A stretch of 64,000 bases of DNA, taken from NCBI GenBank assembly GCA_002281575.1, contig NCGN01000005.1, positions 84,837 to 148,836 on the forward strand, in the 5' to 3' direction. Under the pieces are notes generated by a model. The model did not search any database. It was not told the DNA's origin and saw only the letters and a program-made list of their open reading frames with translations. The stretch comes from Sphingobacteriia bacterium 28-36-52 (GTDB lineage: Bacteria; Bacteroidota; Bacteroidia; Chitinophagales; Chitinophagaceae). Shown here piece by piece: positions 1-9,970 of the stretch (the first letter of the stretch is position 1; each line of letters begins with the position of its first letter). The translations under genes and the position numbers were made by a program.

Positions 1-452
1 TCTTCAAATTGTGCATTGGCAGAATTAAATCTACGATTGCTATAATTGCTTTGGAAACCTAACGTGATAGACCTTTTTTGTTCATCGTCTAATCCTTTCA
101 TATACGACAATGAAATGCCTAAATTATTTTGCGTAATAATTTTATTGCCAGTTTGATCAGATAATAACAGAATACCCATACTTAGCCGATCAATTGATTT
201 TATTTTATTCGACATTAAATTAAAATCTACCGAAACGGTTTTAGTGTTATATGCATTGTTGTAGTCTGCATTTTGAGAACGAATATTACTTACGGCTCTC
301 ATGGTACCATTAAAGTTTCCCGTTAATGCTGGGTTAACTGTTAATGGTGAAGAAAAAAATTGAGAAAAGCTAGGGTCTTGTGCATCCGCCATATAACTCA
401 ATGACGCCACTAACCCAATGGCCATCCATGCTCTAATTAAAAAGATTTTCAT
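1..452 (-). CDS. PorP/SprF family type IX secretion membrane protein (N-terminal part)
   Basis: The N-terminal ~150 residues of an outer-membrane protein; the rest lies beyond the window edge. It begins with a signal peptide (MKIFLIRAW..., cleavage after ADA-Q) and continues with DPSFSQFFSSPLTVNPALTG, the hallmark opening of PorP/SprF proteins, which help anchor or export T9SS cargo and gliding adhesins. An in-frame ATG at 464 overlaps the TGA of the upstream protease (TGATG), so translation may be coupled; the start at 452 gives the better signal peptide. Pairing with a large gliding-motility-domain protein is the usual Bacteroidota arrangement, in which each PorP/SprF serves its partner. 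The partner role is inference; the family call is firm. Confidence 0.85.
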   Translation of the reverse strand, partial: MKIFLIRAWMAIGLVASLSYMADAQDPSFSQFFSSPLTVNPALTGNFNGTMRAVSNIRSQNADYNNAYNTKTVSVDFNLMSNKIKSIDRLSMGILLLSDQTGNKIITQNNLGISLSYMKGLDDEQKRSITLGFQSNYSNRRFNSANAQFE

Positions 453-463
453 TGGCTGTTGCA

Positions 464-3400
464 TCATCTGAGTAGCGTAATATTTCCTTTATAAGTTTCT
501 GTTGTACCATCTGATAGCAACACCATTAATTGATAAATATAGGTTCCAGCTTCTGCTGGTTTTCCGTTATAGGTTCCATCCCATCCATCCGTATAACTAT
601 TGGGTAAATTTCCTGACTTATTAAATACAGTGGCTCCCCACCTATTCATTATTCTAAACAGTTTTATTTGTGTTACTTCTTTTCCTGCTATCACATAAAA
701 ATAATCGTTCTTGCCATCTCCATTGGGTGAGAACACATTGGGCAACGATAAGTGTGAAGTAAAATAAGCATTCACAGGAATGGAGGCAGTATCTATACAT
801 CCATATTGGCTACTCGCAATAGCAGAAATAATGGTGGAAGAATTTGTTTTAAGTATGGGCGTTAAACAATCGGTGCAATTGAATGCAAAGCTTGGGGTCC
901 AAAGAATATTGGTAACCGATTCTCCCAATTGTAAAATAGACAAGGCATATGGATCTCCTCTAGGAATAGCCAATTGAGTTATTGGTAAGCTAATGGCAAA
1001 TACTTTATAAGGTGCAGATATATTATTATTATTGGTTTGCTCCTCGTAAATAGCTAAGTCTGGATTCATGTAAACATAAATATTGTTTGCCCCTTTTCTA
1101 GCAAATGAATCACTGATAGTAGCGCAGCCATTGCTAAAAGCAGTAGACGCTGGAATAATCACTTCGTACAATAGCTTAGCGCTTGGTTCAGTTTTTAGTG
1201 TATCAAAATATTGAACCTTAATTGATTTTGTTAATTGTTCATATCCGTTCAGTAAACAAAGCTTTGTGCTGGTAAAAACACTGTCATTGTTTTTATAACA
1301 AAATATGGCTTGATCACTCACTATTAAGTCGTTCGGAAAAATATTTATAGTAGCTGTTGCAGAGTCTTCGCATCCATACTGCGTAACAGTTTTTACTTTC
1401 AAATATGTTGTATCCAATATTTTCATAGACGGTGTTAAACAATTGGTACAACTAAAATTTCCTGTATTACTGGTCCAAAGTATTGAGCTTAGTAGATCAG
1501 GCGCATGATTTAGTCTAAAACTTTGTGTACTATTTACCAATACAGTAGTATCTTTTGGACTAATGCTTCTGGTGGGTTGAAATAGAAAACGCCTTGTGCG
1601 ATTATTGGTTTTACTAATTTCCTGAATGGCATTCTCCTCATCTAATATTAAGTAAATAGAATCTTGTCTGTTTCTATCTACTTTTACATAATGTACATAC
1701 GTGGCCGAACAATTACCCGAGATATCAGCTGGTAGTTTAAAAAGCGAGTCTAAGGCTTTTCTGCCTGGCAATAAAGTGTCTTTATCATAAAACCGAACAG
1801 TAGTGCCTGCGGGTATGGTATCTACACCAATATTTCTAACGCCAAAAAACAATCTGATTGAATCGTTATTGTAGCAGTTAACCGAATATAAATCAAGCAC
1901 CGCATCACTGGTTGCTTCTGTAACATTTAAACTAAATATTTGTGAATTGGCAATACAGCTTCCTTTGGTTGCCCTTAATGAAATACTATAATTAGCCGAT
2001 GATGGAAAAGAATATTTTAAATCAACCGCTGTACTTACCAATTGTTGAATACCTGTTGTATTGTTTCTAATATACCATTCAAAACTATCTGCATTTTCTG
2101 AATAGTTTTTAAAAGTGACCGTGTCTTCGTAAATAGCATTCTTAGATGCAACAATTCTTTTATCGGGCGAAAACCGAGCAACAGTTCCGCAGCTTACTAT
2201 TATTTGTGTATAGTAGCTACTCGTACAAGTGCCCGAACCAGTGAAAGCCTTCAGTTTAACTGCATACGTACCGGCCGTAGAAAAAAGATAGGTAAGGTTG
2301 ATGGTAGTTGCCACTAAAGATTCTGTTCCTGTTGCGGTGTTTTTAATCCACCATTCATAGTTGTTCGCGCCAACCGAACGATTGGTAAACTCCACTTGAG
2401 TCCCAATTAAGGGAAATGGATTGGCTGTTACTTCATACAATGCATTAATATTATCTGCACATACAGGTGTAGCGCCATCACTCACCAATAAACTCCCACC
2501 ATTAAATACGGCTAAGAAAGCACGCATCCGCTCTCCTTGTCCGGGGGTAAAAACAGTTGGACAACTGGTACCATAATCCATAAAGTTGGAAATATTGTCG
2601 CGCATGTCTACCGTAAAAGGACCTGAAAGGGTATCTGTTCCACAAGAATTTTCTGGATTATTACAGTCAGAACCTTGTGTGCTTCTATCTGGAGGGGTAT
2701 CACATACCCGATCACCGTCTGTGGTGCAGTCATTGTTTACACAATTGGTTCCTTGAAATGTATGCAACAACGACAAGTAATGCCCTATTTCGTGTGCAAT
2801 AATAGAAGTGACTAAACCTGCTACTACCATTCCTCCTCCTGCAGATGCATAACCGCCATAAGCCATTCTGGTCCATTGACCACATTCAAAAACACTTGGT
2901 TGAATTTCTCCATTAATTTTATTTACCACCCAAATATTCGCATATTTAGCAGGGTCCCATTTAATCTGGTTTTTTAAAGTGGCGTCTTCAAGGTCAACAT
3001 CAACTGTATCATAAAATGATTTGATTCTATTAATGCCGTTTGATTTTTCACCAGTAGGTGTTCTTTGAGCTAACTTAAATTGTATACGAGTGTCTGCTCC
3101 TAAAGTATCTACCCCATAAGCGCCTTGGTGTGCAAAAGCTTTATTTAAATCATCTACAGCTGCCTGCACCATGGCATCGGTTATAGAGAAAGGATCTTCA
3201 TGTATGATATGAAATACAACGGGAATATAAACAGTTGCTGGTAAAGGAGGCGTGCTGGTACTTTTAATTCCTGTTGACTTATTTTGAACCTGACCTTTTG
3301 AAAAAATGCTTGACCTGGTTTTTAAAATTTGCGCACGAATGGAAAAATTCAATTTTTGTTCTTCGGCATGGTAAAAGCTTGCTTTAGCACTATCTGCTCT

Positions 3401-3493
3401 TCCAAGATCATAGCCACAGTATACTTGTGCTTGTATAGTAAAGCTGATTAACCAAGCAACAAGAACCAGTAATATGTACCAAGATTTTTTCAT
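464..3493 (-). CDS. Secreted M43-type zinc metalloprotease with PKD-like repeats and type B T9SS sorting domain
   Basis: About 1009 residues from the ATG at 3493, chosen because it opens a signal peptide (MKKSWYILLVLVAW, end at QAQ); a longer in-frame ATG at 3574 adds only non-signal sequence. Zinc site H234-E-x-x-H238-x5-H244 with a downstream NFMDYG Met-turn marks a pappalysin-like M43 peptidase (roughly residues 85-340). Two PKD-like modules follow (~355-530), then CARDB-like segments, and a C-terminal gliding-motility-associated domain (VFSPNGDGKNDYF ... ending GNITLLR) typical of type B T9SS cargo. The likely role is a cell-surface or secreted protease or adhesin, handled by the adjacent PorP/SprF protein. 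The substrate is unknown. Confidence 0.88.
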   Translation of the reverse strand: MKKSWYILLVLVAWLISFTIQAQVYCGYDLGRADSAKASFYHAEEQKLNFSIRAQILKTRSSIFSKGQVQNKSTGIKSTSTPPLPATVYIPVVFHIIHEDPFSITDAMVQAAVDDLNKAFAHQGAYGVDTLGADTRIQFKLAQRTPTGEKSNGINRIKSFYDTVDVDLEDATLKNQIKWDPAKYANIWVVNKINGEIQPSVFECGQWTRMAYGGYASAGGGMVVAGLVTSIIAHEIGHYLSLLHTFQGTNCVNNDCTTDGDRVCDTPPDRSTQGSDCNNPENSCGTDTLSGPFTVDMRDNISNFMDYGTSCPTVFTPGQGERMRAFLAVFNGGSLLVSDGATPVCADNINALYEVTANPFPLIGTQVEFTNRSVGANNYEWWIKNTATGTESLVATTINLTYLFSTAGTYAVKLKAFTGSGTCTSSYYTQIIVSCGTVARFSPDKRIVASKNAIYEDTVTFKNYSENADSFEWYIRNNTTGIQQLVSTAVDLKYSFPSSANYSISLRATKGSCIANSQIFSLNVTEATSDAVLDLYSVNCYNNDSIRLFFGVRNIGVDTIPAGTTVRFYDKDTLLPGRKALDSLFKLPADISGNCSATYVHYVKVDRNRQDSIYLILDEENAIQEISKTNNRTRRFLFQPTRSISPKDTTVLVNSTQSFRLNHAPDLLSSILWTSNTGNFSCTNCLTPSMKILDTTYLKVKTVTQYGCEDSATATINIFPNDLIVSDQAIFCYKNNDSVFTSTKLCLLNGYEQLTKSIKVQYFDTLKTEPSAKLLYEVIIPASTAFSNGCATISDSFARKGANNIYVYMNPDLAIYEEQTNNNNISAPYKVFAISLPITQLAIPRGDPYALSILQLGESVTNILWTPSFAFNCTDCLTPILKTNSSTIISAIASSQYGCIDTASIPVNAYFTSHLSLPNVFSPNGDGKNDYFYVIAGKEVTQIKLFRIMNRWGATVFNKSGNLPNSYTDGWDGTYNGKPAEAGTYIYQLMVLLSDGTTETYKGNITLLR

Positions 3494-3603
3494 CAGGATT
3501 GATTCTAAGGTAATTGTTTTAAAGATGCTAACGACACCAAGTATGCAGCTTTCAAAAGAATATTGACCAACCAATATTCACACGAACGAATTAAATTTAG
3601 TTT

Positions 3604-4326
3604 ATGAAAAATACAGTTGTCATAACAGGGGCAGGCGTTTCCGTTGAATCGGGCATTCAACCCTTTAGAGGAAAGAATGGAATATGGAATGAAAACCCAA
3701 CGGAAATGGCCACCTATCAAAATTTTAGAGCCAACACTGGTTCGTTTTTACAATGGTACTATCATCGCTTTGTAAGTTGTAAAGATGCATTGCCCAATAA
3801 GGCGCATGAAATATTGGCCAAGAGGAATATAAAAGTCATCACACAAAATATAGACAACCTTCATATTAAGGCTAAGCATCCTTTAGAATACCTAATTGAA
3901 ATTCATGGAAACATTAATTATAAAAGAAGAATTCATGCGCAATATCGCAAAGAATTAGTGTTGGCCAACTGGGGCACCGTAGACGAAAATAATTTAGAAC
4001 AGGAATTATTTAAACTGTTTCATATTGCTATGGATGGAGCAATTGATGAAATCAAATCGGAGCGACCCCATATTTTATTGTTCGATGAATATTATACCGA
4101 ATTATATCAATACGAAGAAGCACATCAATGGATGGATGAAGCAGATACCATTATTTTTATGGGCACATCCAATTCTGTAGGCTTTACCTATGGGGCATTA
4201 CAAATGGCCATCAATAATGGCAAAAAAATCATGGTGGTAGATCCCAAGCCAGCGCCTTCTTTTAATTATCCTAGTGTAGAAATCATTAGAGAAACTGCCA
4301 CTGATTTTTGTTCAAGCTTTTTTTAG
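3604..4326 (+). CDS. SIR2 family NAD-dependent protein lacking the zinc-binding cysteines
   Basis: 240 residues, cytosolic. NAD-binding motifs are clear: G9-A-G-x-S-x-x-S-G-I near the N-terminus, Q81-N-I-D-N-L-H87 and the catalytic H101-G. Sirtuins normally carry a four-cysteine zinc module just after the HG; here the segment 103-160 has no cysteine at all and is filled by a charged stretch. The C-terminal Rossmann part (FMGTSNSVGF, VVDPKP) is intact. It could be a divergent deacylase or an NAD hydrolase-like SIR2; no defence partner is next to it. It is transcribed divergently from the M43 protease and precedes a secreted S9 peptidase gene by 62 bases. Confidence 0.8.
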   Translation: MKNTVVITGAGVSVESGIQPFRGKNGIWNENPTEMATYQNFRANTGSFLQWYYHRFVSCKDALPNKAHEILAKRNIKVITQNIDNLHIKAKHPLEYLIEIHGNINYKRRIHAQYRKELVLANWGTVDENNLEQELFKLFHIAMDGAIDEIKSERPHILLFDEYYTELYQYEEAHQWMDEADTIIFMGTSNSVGFTYGALQMAINNGKKIMVVDPKPAPSFNYPSVEIIRETATDFCSSFF

Positions 4327-4388
4327 ACCTGCTGTATTTCTTTTTATCTTACAAGAATTATTTGATAGTCCTTTTTAAACCCCAACGC

Positions 4389-6386
4389 ATGAAACAAAAA
4401 ATGCTTTTCTCCTTGCTGGCTCTTTCTTTATTGAGTTCGCAAACAATTACAGCACAGAGTGCTGGCACAACAACCGCCAAAAGAAAATTACAACCCGCCG
4501 ACGTGTATCGTTTGCAAACATTAGGTGATCCGCAAGTATCGCCAGAAGGGAATTGGGTTGCTTATACCGTATCATCTGTTGATTCTGCTCAAAACAAACG
4601 CAATACCGATATATGGATGGTGAGTTGGGATGGAAAGCAAACGATACAATTGACGAGTAGCCCCGATGCGGAATCACAACCAAGATGGAGCCCAGACGGC
4701 AAATACCTTTCTTTTGTTTCAGCACGAAATGGTGCAACCAATAGTCAAATTTGGTTAATGAATAGATTGGGTGGGGAGGGCAAACAACTGACCAATCTAA
4801 AATCTAACCTGATGGATTATTCTTGGAGCCCAGATGGGAAAAAAATATTGATGACCATCAAAACACCAGCAGACACATCAAAGCCAAAGACCCCCAAGCC
4901 CATTGTGATTGATCGTTATAAGTTTAAGCAAGACGTAGTGGGATATATTACGCAGCGTAATCCCATCCACCTATATCTTTTTGATGTTGCTACTAAGAAA
5001 ATGGATACACTTACAAGCGGAGCCTTTGATCAACGGGGTGCGGTATTTAGTCCTGATGGAAAGCATATTGCTTTTGTGAGCAATACCACAGCAGATCCTG
5101 ATAGAAATATCAACACCGATATTTTTGTTATGGAAGCAAAACCCAAAGCAGTTGCGAAGCAGTTAACTAAATGGCCAGGTTCAGATGATAGTCCGGTTTG
5201 GAGTCTAGATAGTAAAACCATTGCCTATTTAAGTTCTGCATCTGAAACCTATACGGCATACCAAGAACAATACCTAACTATTATTGATGCAGCAGGAACT
5301 ACACAACCTAAATTACTTTCTAAGACCTTAGATAGACCCGTCAATAATATCAAATTTTCAAAAGATGGAAATAGTATTGCGGTATTAATTTCAGATGACA
5401 GAGAAAGATATATTGGTCAGTTTAATCTTGCAACAGGCGCCCTTACTAAAATTGCTGGAGGCAAAAGAAGCTACACCGCTTTACAAGCACACAGCAATAA
5501 CAACTGGTTGGCTAGTATGAGCGAACCTCAATTGCCAGCTGAATTATATGCAGTTGAAAATGGTGTTCCAAGAAGATTAACCAAACACCAAGATGAATTT
5601 GTTGCTCCGTTAGAACTCGCTTCTGTAGATGGTTACAGCTCTACTAGTTCAGATGGAACCAAAGTATCTAGTGTTATGCTTCGCCCTGCTAATATTCCTG
5701 CTACACAAAAATTACCTACGCTTTTTTATATACATGGAGGGCCAGTGGCACAGGATGAATATGGATTTGATTTAACCAGACAAATGCTTTCAGCTGCGGG
5801 TTATATGGTAGTGGGTGTAAACTATCGTGGAAGTAGTGGACGCGGTTGGGATTATTCTAAAACCATTAGTGCCGATTGGGGAAACAAAGAAGTAATCGAT
5901 ATTCAAGGTTCGGTAGATTATGCAGTTGAAAAAGGTTGGGCCGATAAAGACAAATTGGGAATTGTTGGTTGGAGTTATGGAGGCATATTAACCGATTATT
6001 TAATTGCTTCCGATAATCGTTTTAAAGCAGCTAGTAGTGGTGCGGGTGTAGCAATGGTTTCTTCGTTATATGGCGTTGATCAATATATTAACCAATACGA
6101 CAACGAGTTGGGTGTTCCTTGGAAAAACATAGATCGTTATTTAAAATTGTCTTATCCATTTTTGAAAGCAGATAAAATAAAAACGCCTACACAGTTTATG
6201 GTTGGAGAAAAAGATTTTAATGTGCCTGCTGTAGGAAGTGAGCAAATGTATCAAGCACTTCGTTCATTGGGAACTCCTACGGAGCTGATTATTTATCCAG
6301 GACAATTTCATGGTATTAGCACACCTAGTTATGTAAAAGATCGTTTTGAAAGATATATTGGTTGGTTTAATAAATACCTTAAATAA
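4389..6386 (+). CDS. Secreted S9 family (prolyl oligopeptidase-like) serine peptidase
   Basis: About 665 residues. The ATG at 4389 was chosen because it opens a signal peptide (MKQKMLFSLLALSLLSS, end TAQ). The N-terminal half is a WD/TolB-like propeller with repeated SPDGK motifs (SPEGNW, WSPDGKY, FSPDGKH); the C-terminal alpha/beta-hydrolase has nucleophile S529 in GWSYGG, D609 in GEKDFNVP and H641 in GQFHG, so the triad is complete. It probably degrades peptides in the periplasm. It sits 5 bases upstream of a secreted FAD oxidoreductase, perhaps co-transcribed. Confidence 0.9.
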   Translation: MKQKMLFSLLALSLLSSQTITAQSAGTTTAKRKLQPADVYRLQTLGDPQVSPEGNWVAYTVSSVDSAQNKRNTDIWMVSWDGKQTIQLTSSPDAESQPRWSPDGKYLSFVSARNGATNSQIWLMNRLGGEGKQLTNLKSNLMDYSWSPDGKKILMTIKTPADTSKPKTPKPIVIDRYKFKQDVVGYITQRNPIHLYLFDVATKKMDTLTSGAFDQRGAVFSPDGKHIAFVSNTTADPDRNINTDIFVMEAKPKAVAKQLTKWPGSDDSPVWSLDSKTIAYLSSASETYTAYQEQYLTIIDAAGTTQPKLLSKTLDRPVNNIKFSKDGNSIAVLISDDRERYIGQFNLATGALTKIAGGKRSYTALQAHSNNNWLASMSEPQLPAELYAVENGVPRRLTKHQDEFVAPLELASVDGYSSTSSDGTKVSSVMLRPANIPATQKLPTLFYIHGGPVAQDEYGFDLTRQMLSAAGYMVVGVNYRGSSGRGWDYSKTISADWGNKEVIDIQGSVDYAVEKGWADKDKLGIVGWSYGGILTDYLIASDNRFKAASSGAGVAMVSSLYGVDQYINQYDNELGVPWKNIDRYLKLSYPFLKADKIKTPTQFMVGEKDFNVPAVGSEQMYQALRSLGTPTELIIYPGQFHGISTPSYVKDRFERYIGWFNKYLK

Positions 6387-6391
6387 TTCTT

Positions 6392-8326
6392 GTGCTAAAT
6401 AAATTTCGACTGCTGCTTTGTTTGTTTGCCTGTTTATTTATTCAAACAATTCGGGCACAAAAAATTTTAAAAACAGATGTACTAGTGGTGGGAGCGAGTG
6501 CCAGCGGAATTGCTGCTGGCATTCAATCTGCTCGAATGGGCGTTCCTACAATCATAGCAGAACCGAGTTCTTGGTTGGGTGGAATGATTACCGCCGCTGG
6601 TGTTTGTGCATTTGATGGCAATCATAATTTGCCTTCAGGAATTTTTGGAGAGTTTAGAGCTGCTTTGTATAAAGTGTATGGGGGTCCTTCTAAAGTAGCA
6701 ACCGGCTGGGTAAGCAATACTTTGTTTGAGCCACATGTAGGCGACAGTATTTTTAAAACCATGGCGGCGTCTACCAAAAATCTTACAGTAAAATATCAAT
6801 TGCATTTTCAAAAAACCATTGTAAATAACGGAGTGATTAAAGGCGCTGAGTTTACACAATCTCCTACCAATGAAAAACTAATCATCTATGCAAAGCAAGT
6901 GATTGATGCCACCGAATTGGGAGATGTATTGGCTAGTGCAAAAGTTCCCTATGATTTGGGAATGGAATCCAATGAAATTACTCGTGAGAATGTGCATAAG
7001 GGCCCAAGCAATAAAATTGTACAAGACATTACTTATGTGGCTATCCTAAAAGATTATGGTGCTGGTAAAGACTGCACCATTGTGCGACCACCCAATTATG
7101 ATCCCGCAGAATTTGATGGTGCCTGCACCGATTATTATTTTGATAAAGCAAAACAAAAGCCCAGTGTAGATGCACAAAAGATGTTGAATTATGGAAAGCT
7201 TCCTAATAATAAGTACATGATCAATTGGCCTGGTTATGGAAATGATTTGTATTTGAATGTGGTTGAGATGAAAGAGGCTGAGCGAAACAAGGAATTGATT
7301 AAAGCAAAAGAACAAACCCTGCGATTTATTTATTTTATTCAACACCAATTAGGGTTTAAACATTTTGGATTGGCTGATGATGAATATCCTACCAAAGATC
7401 GTTTTCCCTTGATACCTTATCACCGAGAAAGCAGAAGGGTAAAGGGGTTGGTAAGAATGGATATTCATCATATTGCAAAGCCTTTTCAAATTGAAATGCC
7501 TTTGTATAGAACAGGTATTGCGGTGGGGGATTATCCAATTGATCACCATCACAAGAAAAACCCTGAAGCGCCACAGCACTTAGATTTTTATGGAGTACCT
7601 TCTTTTAATATTCCATTGGGGGTTTTGATTCCTGCAAATACCAAAGGATTAATTATAGCAGAGAAAAGCATCAGTGTTAGCAATGTGGTGAATGGCACTA
7701 CCCGACTACAAGCCATTGCTTTATTGATTGGTCAAGCTGCCGGAACATTGGCCGCTACAGCAGCAAAAGAAAATATTTCAGCAGAAAAAGTAGCAGTAAG
7801 AAAAGTACAAGCTGCATTGTTGGCAAGCAATGCCTATATCATGCCTTACTTTGATGTACCGTTAACGCATCCACATTTTGATGCGGTTCAAAAAATAGGC
7901 GCTACGGGAATTTTAAAAGGGCAAGGTGTACCAACAGGTTGGGCTAACAGAACTTATTTTCATCCAGATTCATTGGTAAAAAGAAATGAGTTGCTGAAAG
8001 ACATATCGCCCTACTATGCATTGAAAGCCGATACACAAAAAAAATTTCAACTTTCAGAAGCCATTGATTTGATTATGGAAATGGCAAAAGCTCATCAACA
8101 ATCCAATCGTCAAAAAGCTCCCCTTTTTAATAATAGTACAACTTGGAATTACTCGAATAAGCAAATCTTTACCGAGCAAATTAAAACCGCATGGGTAAAA
8201 TGGAAGTTGGGATATTTTAATGAAAATATGCCCTTGACCCGATTAGAGTTTGCAAAACTATTAGACGCTACTATCCATCCTTTTGAGTTAAAACAAGTAG
8301 ACCATCAAGGAAAAATTATTGAATAA
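6392..8326 (+). CDS. Secreted FAD-dependent oxidoreductase (FAD_oxidored family)
   Basis: 644 residues beginning at a GTG, 5 bases after the S9 peptidase stop; no ATG opens the signal peptide (MLNKFRLLLCLFACLFIQ, end RAQ). A Rossmann dinucleotide motif VLVVGASASGIAAGIQ follows at once (~30-45), and the late motif NGTTRLQAIALLIGQAAG is characteristic of the FAD_oxidored (PF12831-like) family found in Bacteroidota polysaccharide or xenobiotic metabolism. The last ~150 residues resemble an S-layer-homology-like extension (DAVQKIGATGILKG). Substrate unknown. The 3' end overlaps the convergent M1 peptidase gene by 11 bases. Confidence 0.85.
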   Translation: MLNKFRLLLCLFACLFIQTIRAQKILKTDVLVVGASASGIAAGIQSARMGVPTIIAEPSSWLGGMITAAGVCAFDGNHNLPSGIFGEFRAALYKVYGGPSKVATGWVSNTLFEPHVGDSIFKTMAASTKNLTVKYQLHFQKTIVNNGVIKGAEFTQSPTNEKLIIYAKQVIDATELGDVLASAKVPYDLGMESNEITRENVHKGPSNKIVQDITYVAILKDYGAGKDCTIVRPPNYDPAEFDGACTDYYFDKAKQKPSVDAQKMLNYGKLPNNKYMINWPGYGNDLYLNVVEMKEAERNKELIKAKEQTLRFIYFIQHQLGFKHFGLADDEYPTKDRFPLIPYHRESRRVKGLVRMDIHHIAKPFQIEMPLYRTGIAVGDYPIDHHHKKNPEAPQHLDFYGVPSFNIPLGVLIPANTKGLIIAEKSISVSNVVNGTTRLQAIALLIGQAAGTLAATAAKENISAEKVAVRKVQAALLASNAYIMPYFDVPLTHPHFDAVQKIGATGILKGQGVPTGWANRTYFHPDSLVKRNELLKDISPYYALKADTQKKFQLSEAIDLIMEMAKAHQQSNRQKAPLFNNSTTWNYSNKQIFTEQIKTAWVKWKLGYFNENMPLTRLEFAKLLDATIHPFELKQVDHQGKIIE

Positions 8327-9962
8327 CTATTTTCTTTAAATAATAACCAGCGGCATCCACCATTGGAACCGTATTGCTTTTTATTGATATTCCATCTTTA
8401 CCCAACATCATTCGAGTGGCTTTGCCGTTAAGCGTAATCTCAAAGGGCAAATCCATAAAATAATTCAGGGGTTTAATTTGGTATTGCTGATAGCCAGTTT
8501 CTTTAATAGATACTTCAATCACCTGCGTAGTTCTTAAATGAAAATCAAAAAATGGTTTCAAAGAATAACCCGCCGCTTTACTAAATAATTGTTCAACATC
8601 GGTAGAAGTTACAGTATTGTCATAAGTATATGCTTCATCGGTTGCCAATTGCTTCAATGTTTTTAAAAATATATCGTCGCCTAAAACATAGCGCAAACTA
8701 TGCATGAAGAAAGAACCCTTTGTATAAATATCATTGCCCGCATAAGTTTCATCTTCCGATAATTCTTCGCCACCCACCAATGGTTTTTTATAACGGATGC
8801 CTCTTTTGTGTGCAGCAATGATTTTATTGTATTCTTCTTGACCTCCTAATTCATACATGGCCAATGCTTCTGCATAAGTGCCAATCCCTTCCTGAATCCA
8901 CATATGGGCCCAGTCTCTATTGGTTACTTTATTGGCCCACCACTCGTGTGCGTATTCATGAAAAAGGTTAGCTGAGTAATCTTGCCCACCAACTGTGGTG
9001 AAAATAAATTTATTGTCAAAAGTGATCATGGTCTGGTGTTCCATACCAGAGTTAGGCACAGCAGCAATGCCAATTTTTTCTTTGTACCAAGGGTATTCAC
9101 CAAAGTATTTTTCTAAAATTTTGCTATCCCGTTTTTTGGCCTCAATTACTCTTTTGGCTTGGGCAGAATCTTCTTCTAGAATATAATATTCAATCGGTAC
9201 AATATTATTGTTAATGGTTGTATAGCTATCTTTCACTACACGATACTTTCCAATATTAAATAGAATACAATAATTACTGATGGTATAATTGGTCTTCCAA
9301 GAAAACGTAGACTTATTTTTCTTAGTAACCGTTTTTTGTAATAAGCCAGGACCCGCAACGGATAATCCAGCTGGTACAGTAATAGTCATTTCAACACCCT
9401 CATTAGGCTCATCACTAGGATGGTCTTTGCAAGGGAAATACATTCTGCCCCCTTCCTTTTGAATATTAATAGACACCCAATCATTACCAGAGCGGTCTTT
9501 AGACCAAGTATAACCGCCTAACCAAGGAGGTCTTACTGCTTCAGGCGGGTTGCCAGCATATGCGATGAATACACTATGATTACCTGCAGAAAACGGACTA
9601 TTTGAAGGAGTTTTTATATAAATCTTCTCTTCTTTGTGATCAAATAAAACAGCTTTTCCATCCACTTTGATTGATTCAATAGTATAGTGTTGAATTAAGT
9701 CTAAAAGAATGGTATCGGCCCCATTTTTTAATTGCAAGTTTACTGTAGTATTTCCTTTAATGAATTTATTGGCAATGTCTACGTCTAAATTGAGGATATA
9801 CTTGCGAATGTCCATATTGGCCTGAACAGGCTTTAGTTTCCCGCCCGAAGAAAGCTTACCAATATCGGTTTGCTGTGCAAGTGCGTTTGGCGAACTACAG
9901 AAAAGGGCAATACCCATCAAACCAGCTGCTGCAATCAATTGAACATTTTTAATGTATAACAT
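8316..9962 (-). CDS. Secreted M1 family zinc aminopeptidase-like protein
   Basis: 548 residues with a signal peptide ending at ALAQ. Zinc site H335-E-Y-A-H339 with E358 fits HExxH-x18-E of M1 peptidases; the exopeptidase GxMEN-type motif is present as G306-MEHQ, a variant common in short bacterial M1 proteins. It is shorter than full aminopeptidase N (~850) and lacks the C-terminal helical domain. Probably a periplasmic peptidase removing N-terminal residues. It is 8 bases downstream of the DUF1080 gene on the same strand and probably shares its transcript. Confidence 0.88.
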   Translation of the reverse strand: MLYIKNVQLIAAAGLMGIALFCSSPNALAQQTDIGKLSSGGKLKPVQANMDIRKYILNLDVDIANKFIKGNTTVNLQLKNGADTILLDLIQHYTIESIKVDGKAVLFDHKEEKIYIKTPSNSPFSAGNHSVFIAYAGNPPEAVRPPWLGGYTWSKDRSGNDWVSINIQKEGGRMYFPCKDHPSDEPNEGVEMTITVPAGLSVAGPGLLQKTVTKKNKSTFSWKTNYTISNYCILFNIGKYRVVKDSYTTINNNIVPIEYYILEEDSAQAKRVIEAKKRDSKILEKYFGEYPWYKEKIGIAAVPNSGMEHQTMITFDNKFIFTTVGGQDYSANLFHEYAHEWWANKVTNRDWAHMWIQEGIGTYAEALAMYELGGQEEYNKIIAAHKRGIRYKKPLVGGEELSEDETYAGNDIYTKGSFFMHSLRYVLGDDIFLKTLKQLATDEAYTYDNTVTSTDVEQLFSKAAGYSLKPFFDFHLRTTQVIEVSIKETGYQQYQIKPLNYFMDLPFEITLNGKATRMMLGKDGISIKSNTVPMVDAAGYYLKKIVIQ

Positions 9963-9970
9963 GGTAATAA

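Noticed and set aside
3494..3574. Longer start of the M43 protease at 3574
   Set aside because: It would put 27 non-signal residues before a strong signal peptide.
6392..8326. FAD oxidoreductase as the missing hydroxyproline dehydrogenase
   Set aside because: It is exported (signal peptide), of a different FAD family, and 22 kb away beside an S9 peptidase.
8115..8326. C-terminal end of the FAD oxidoreductase as a separate gene
   Set aside because: It continues in frame with no internal start of its own; an appended domain is more likely.
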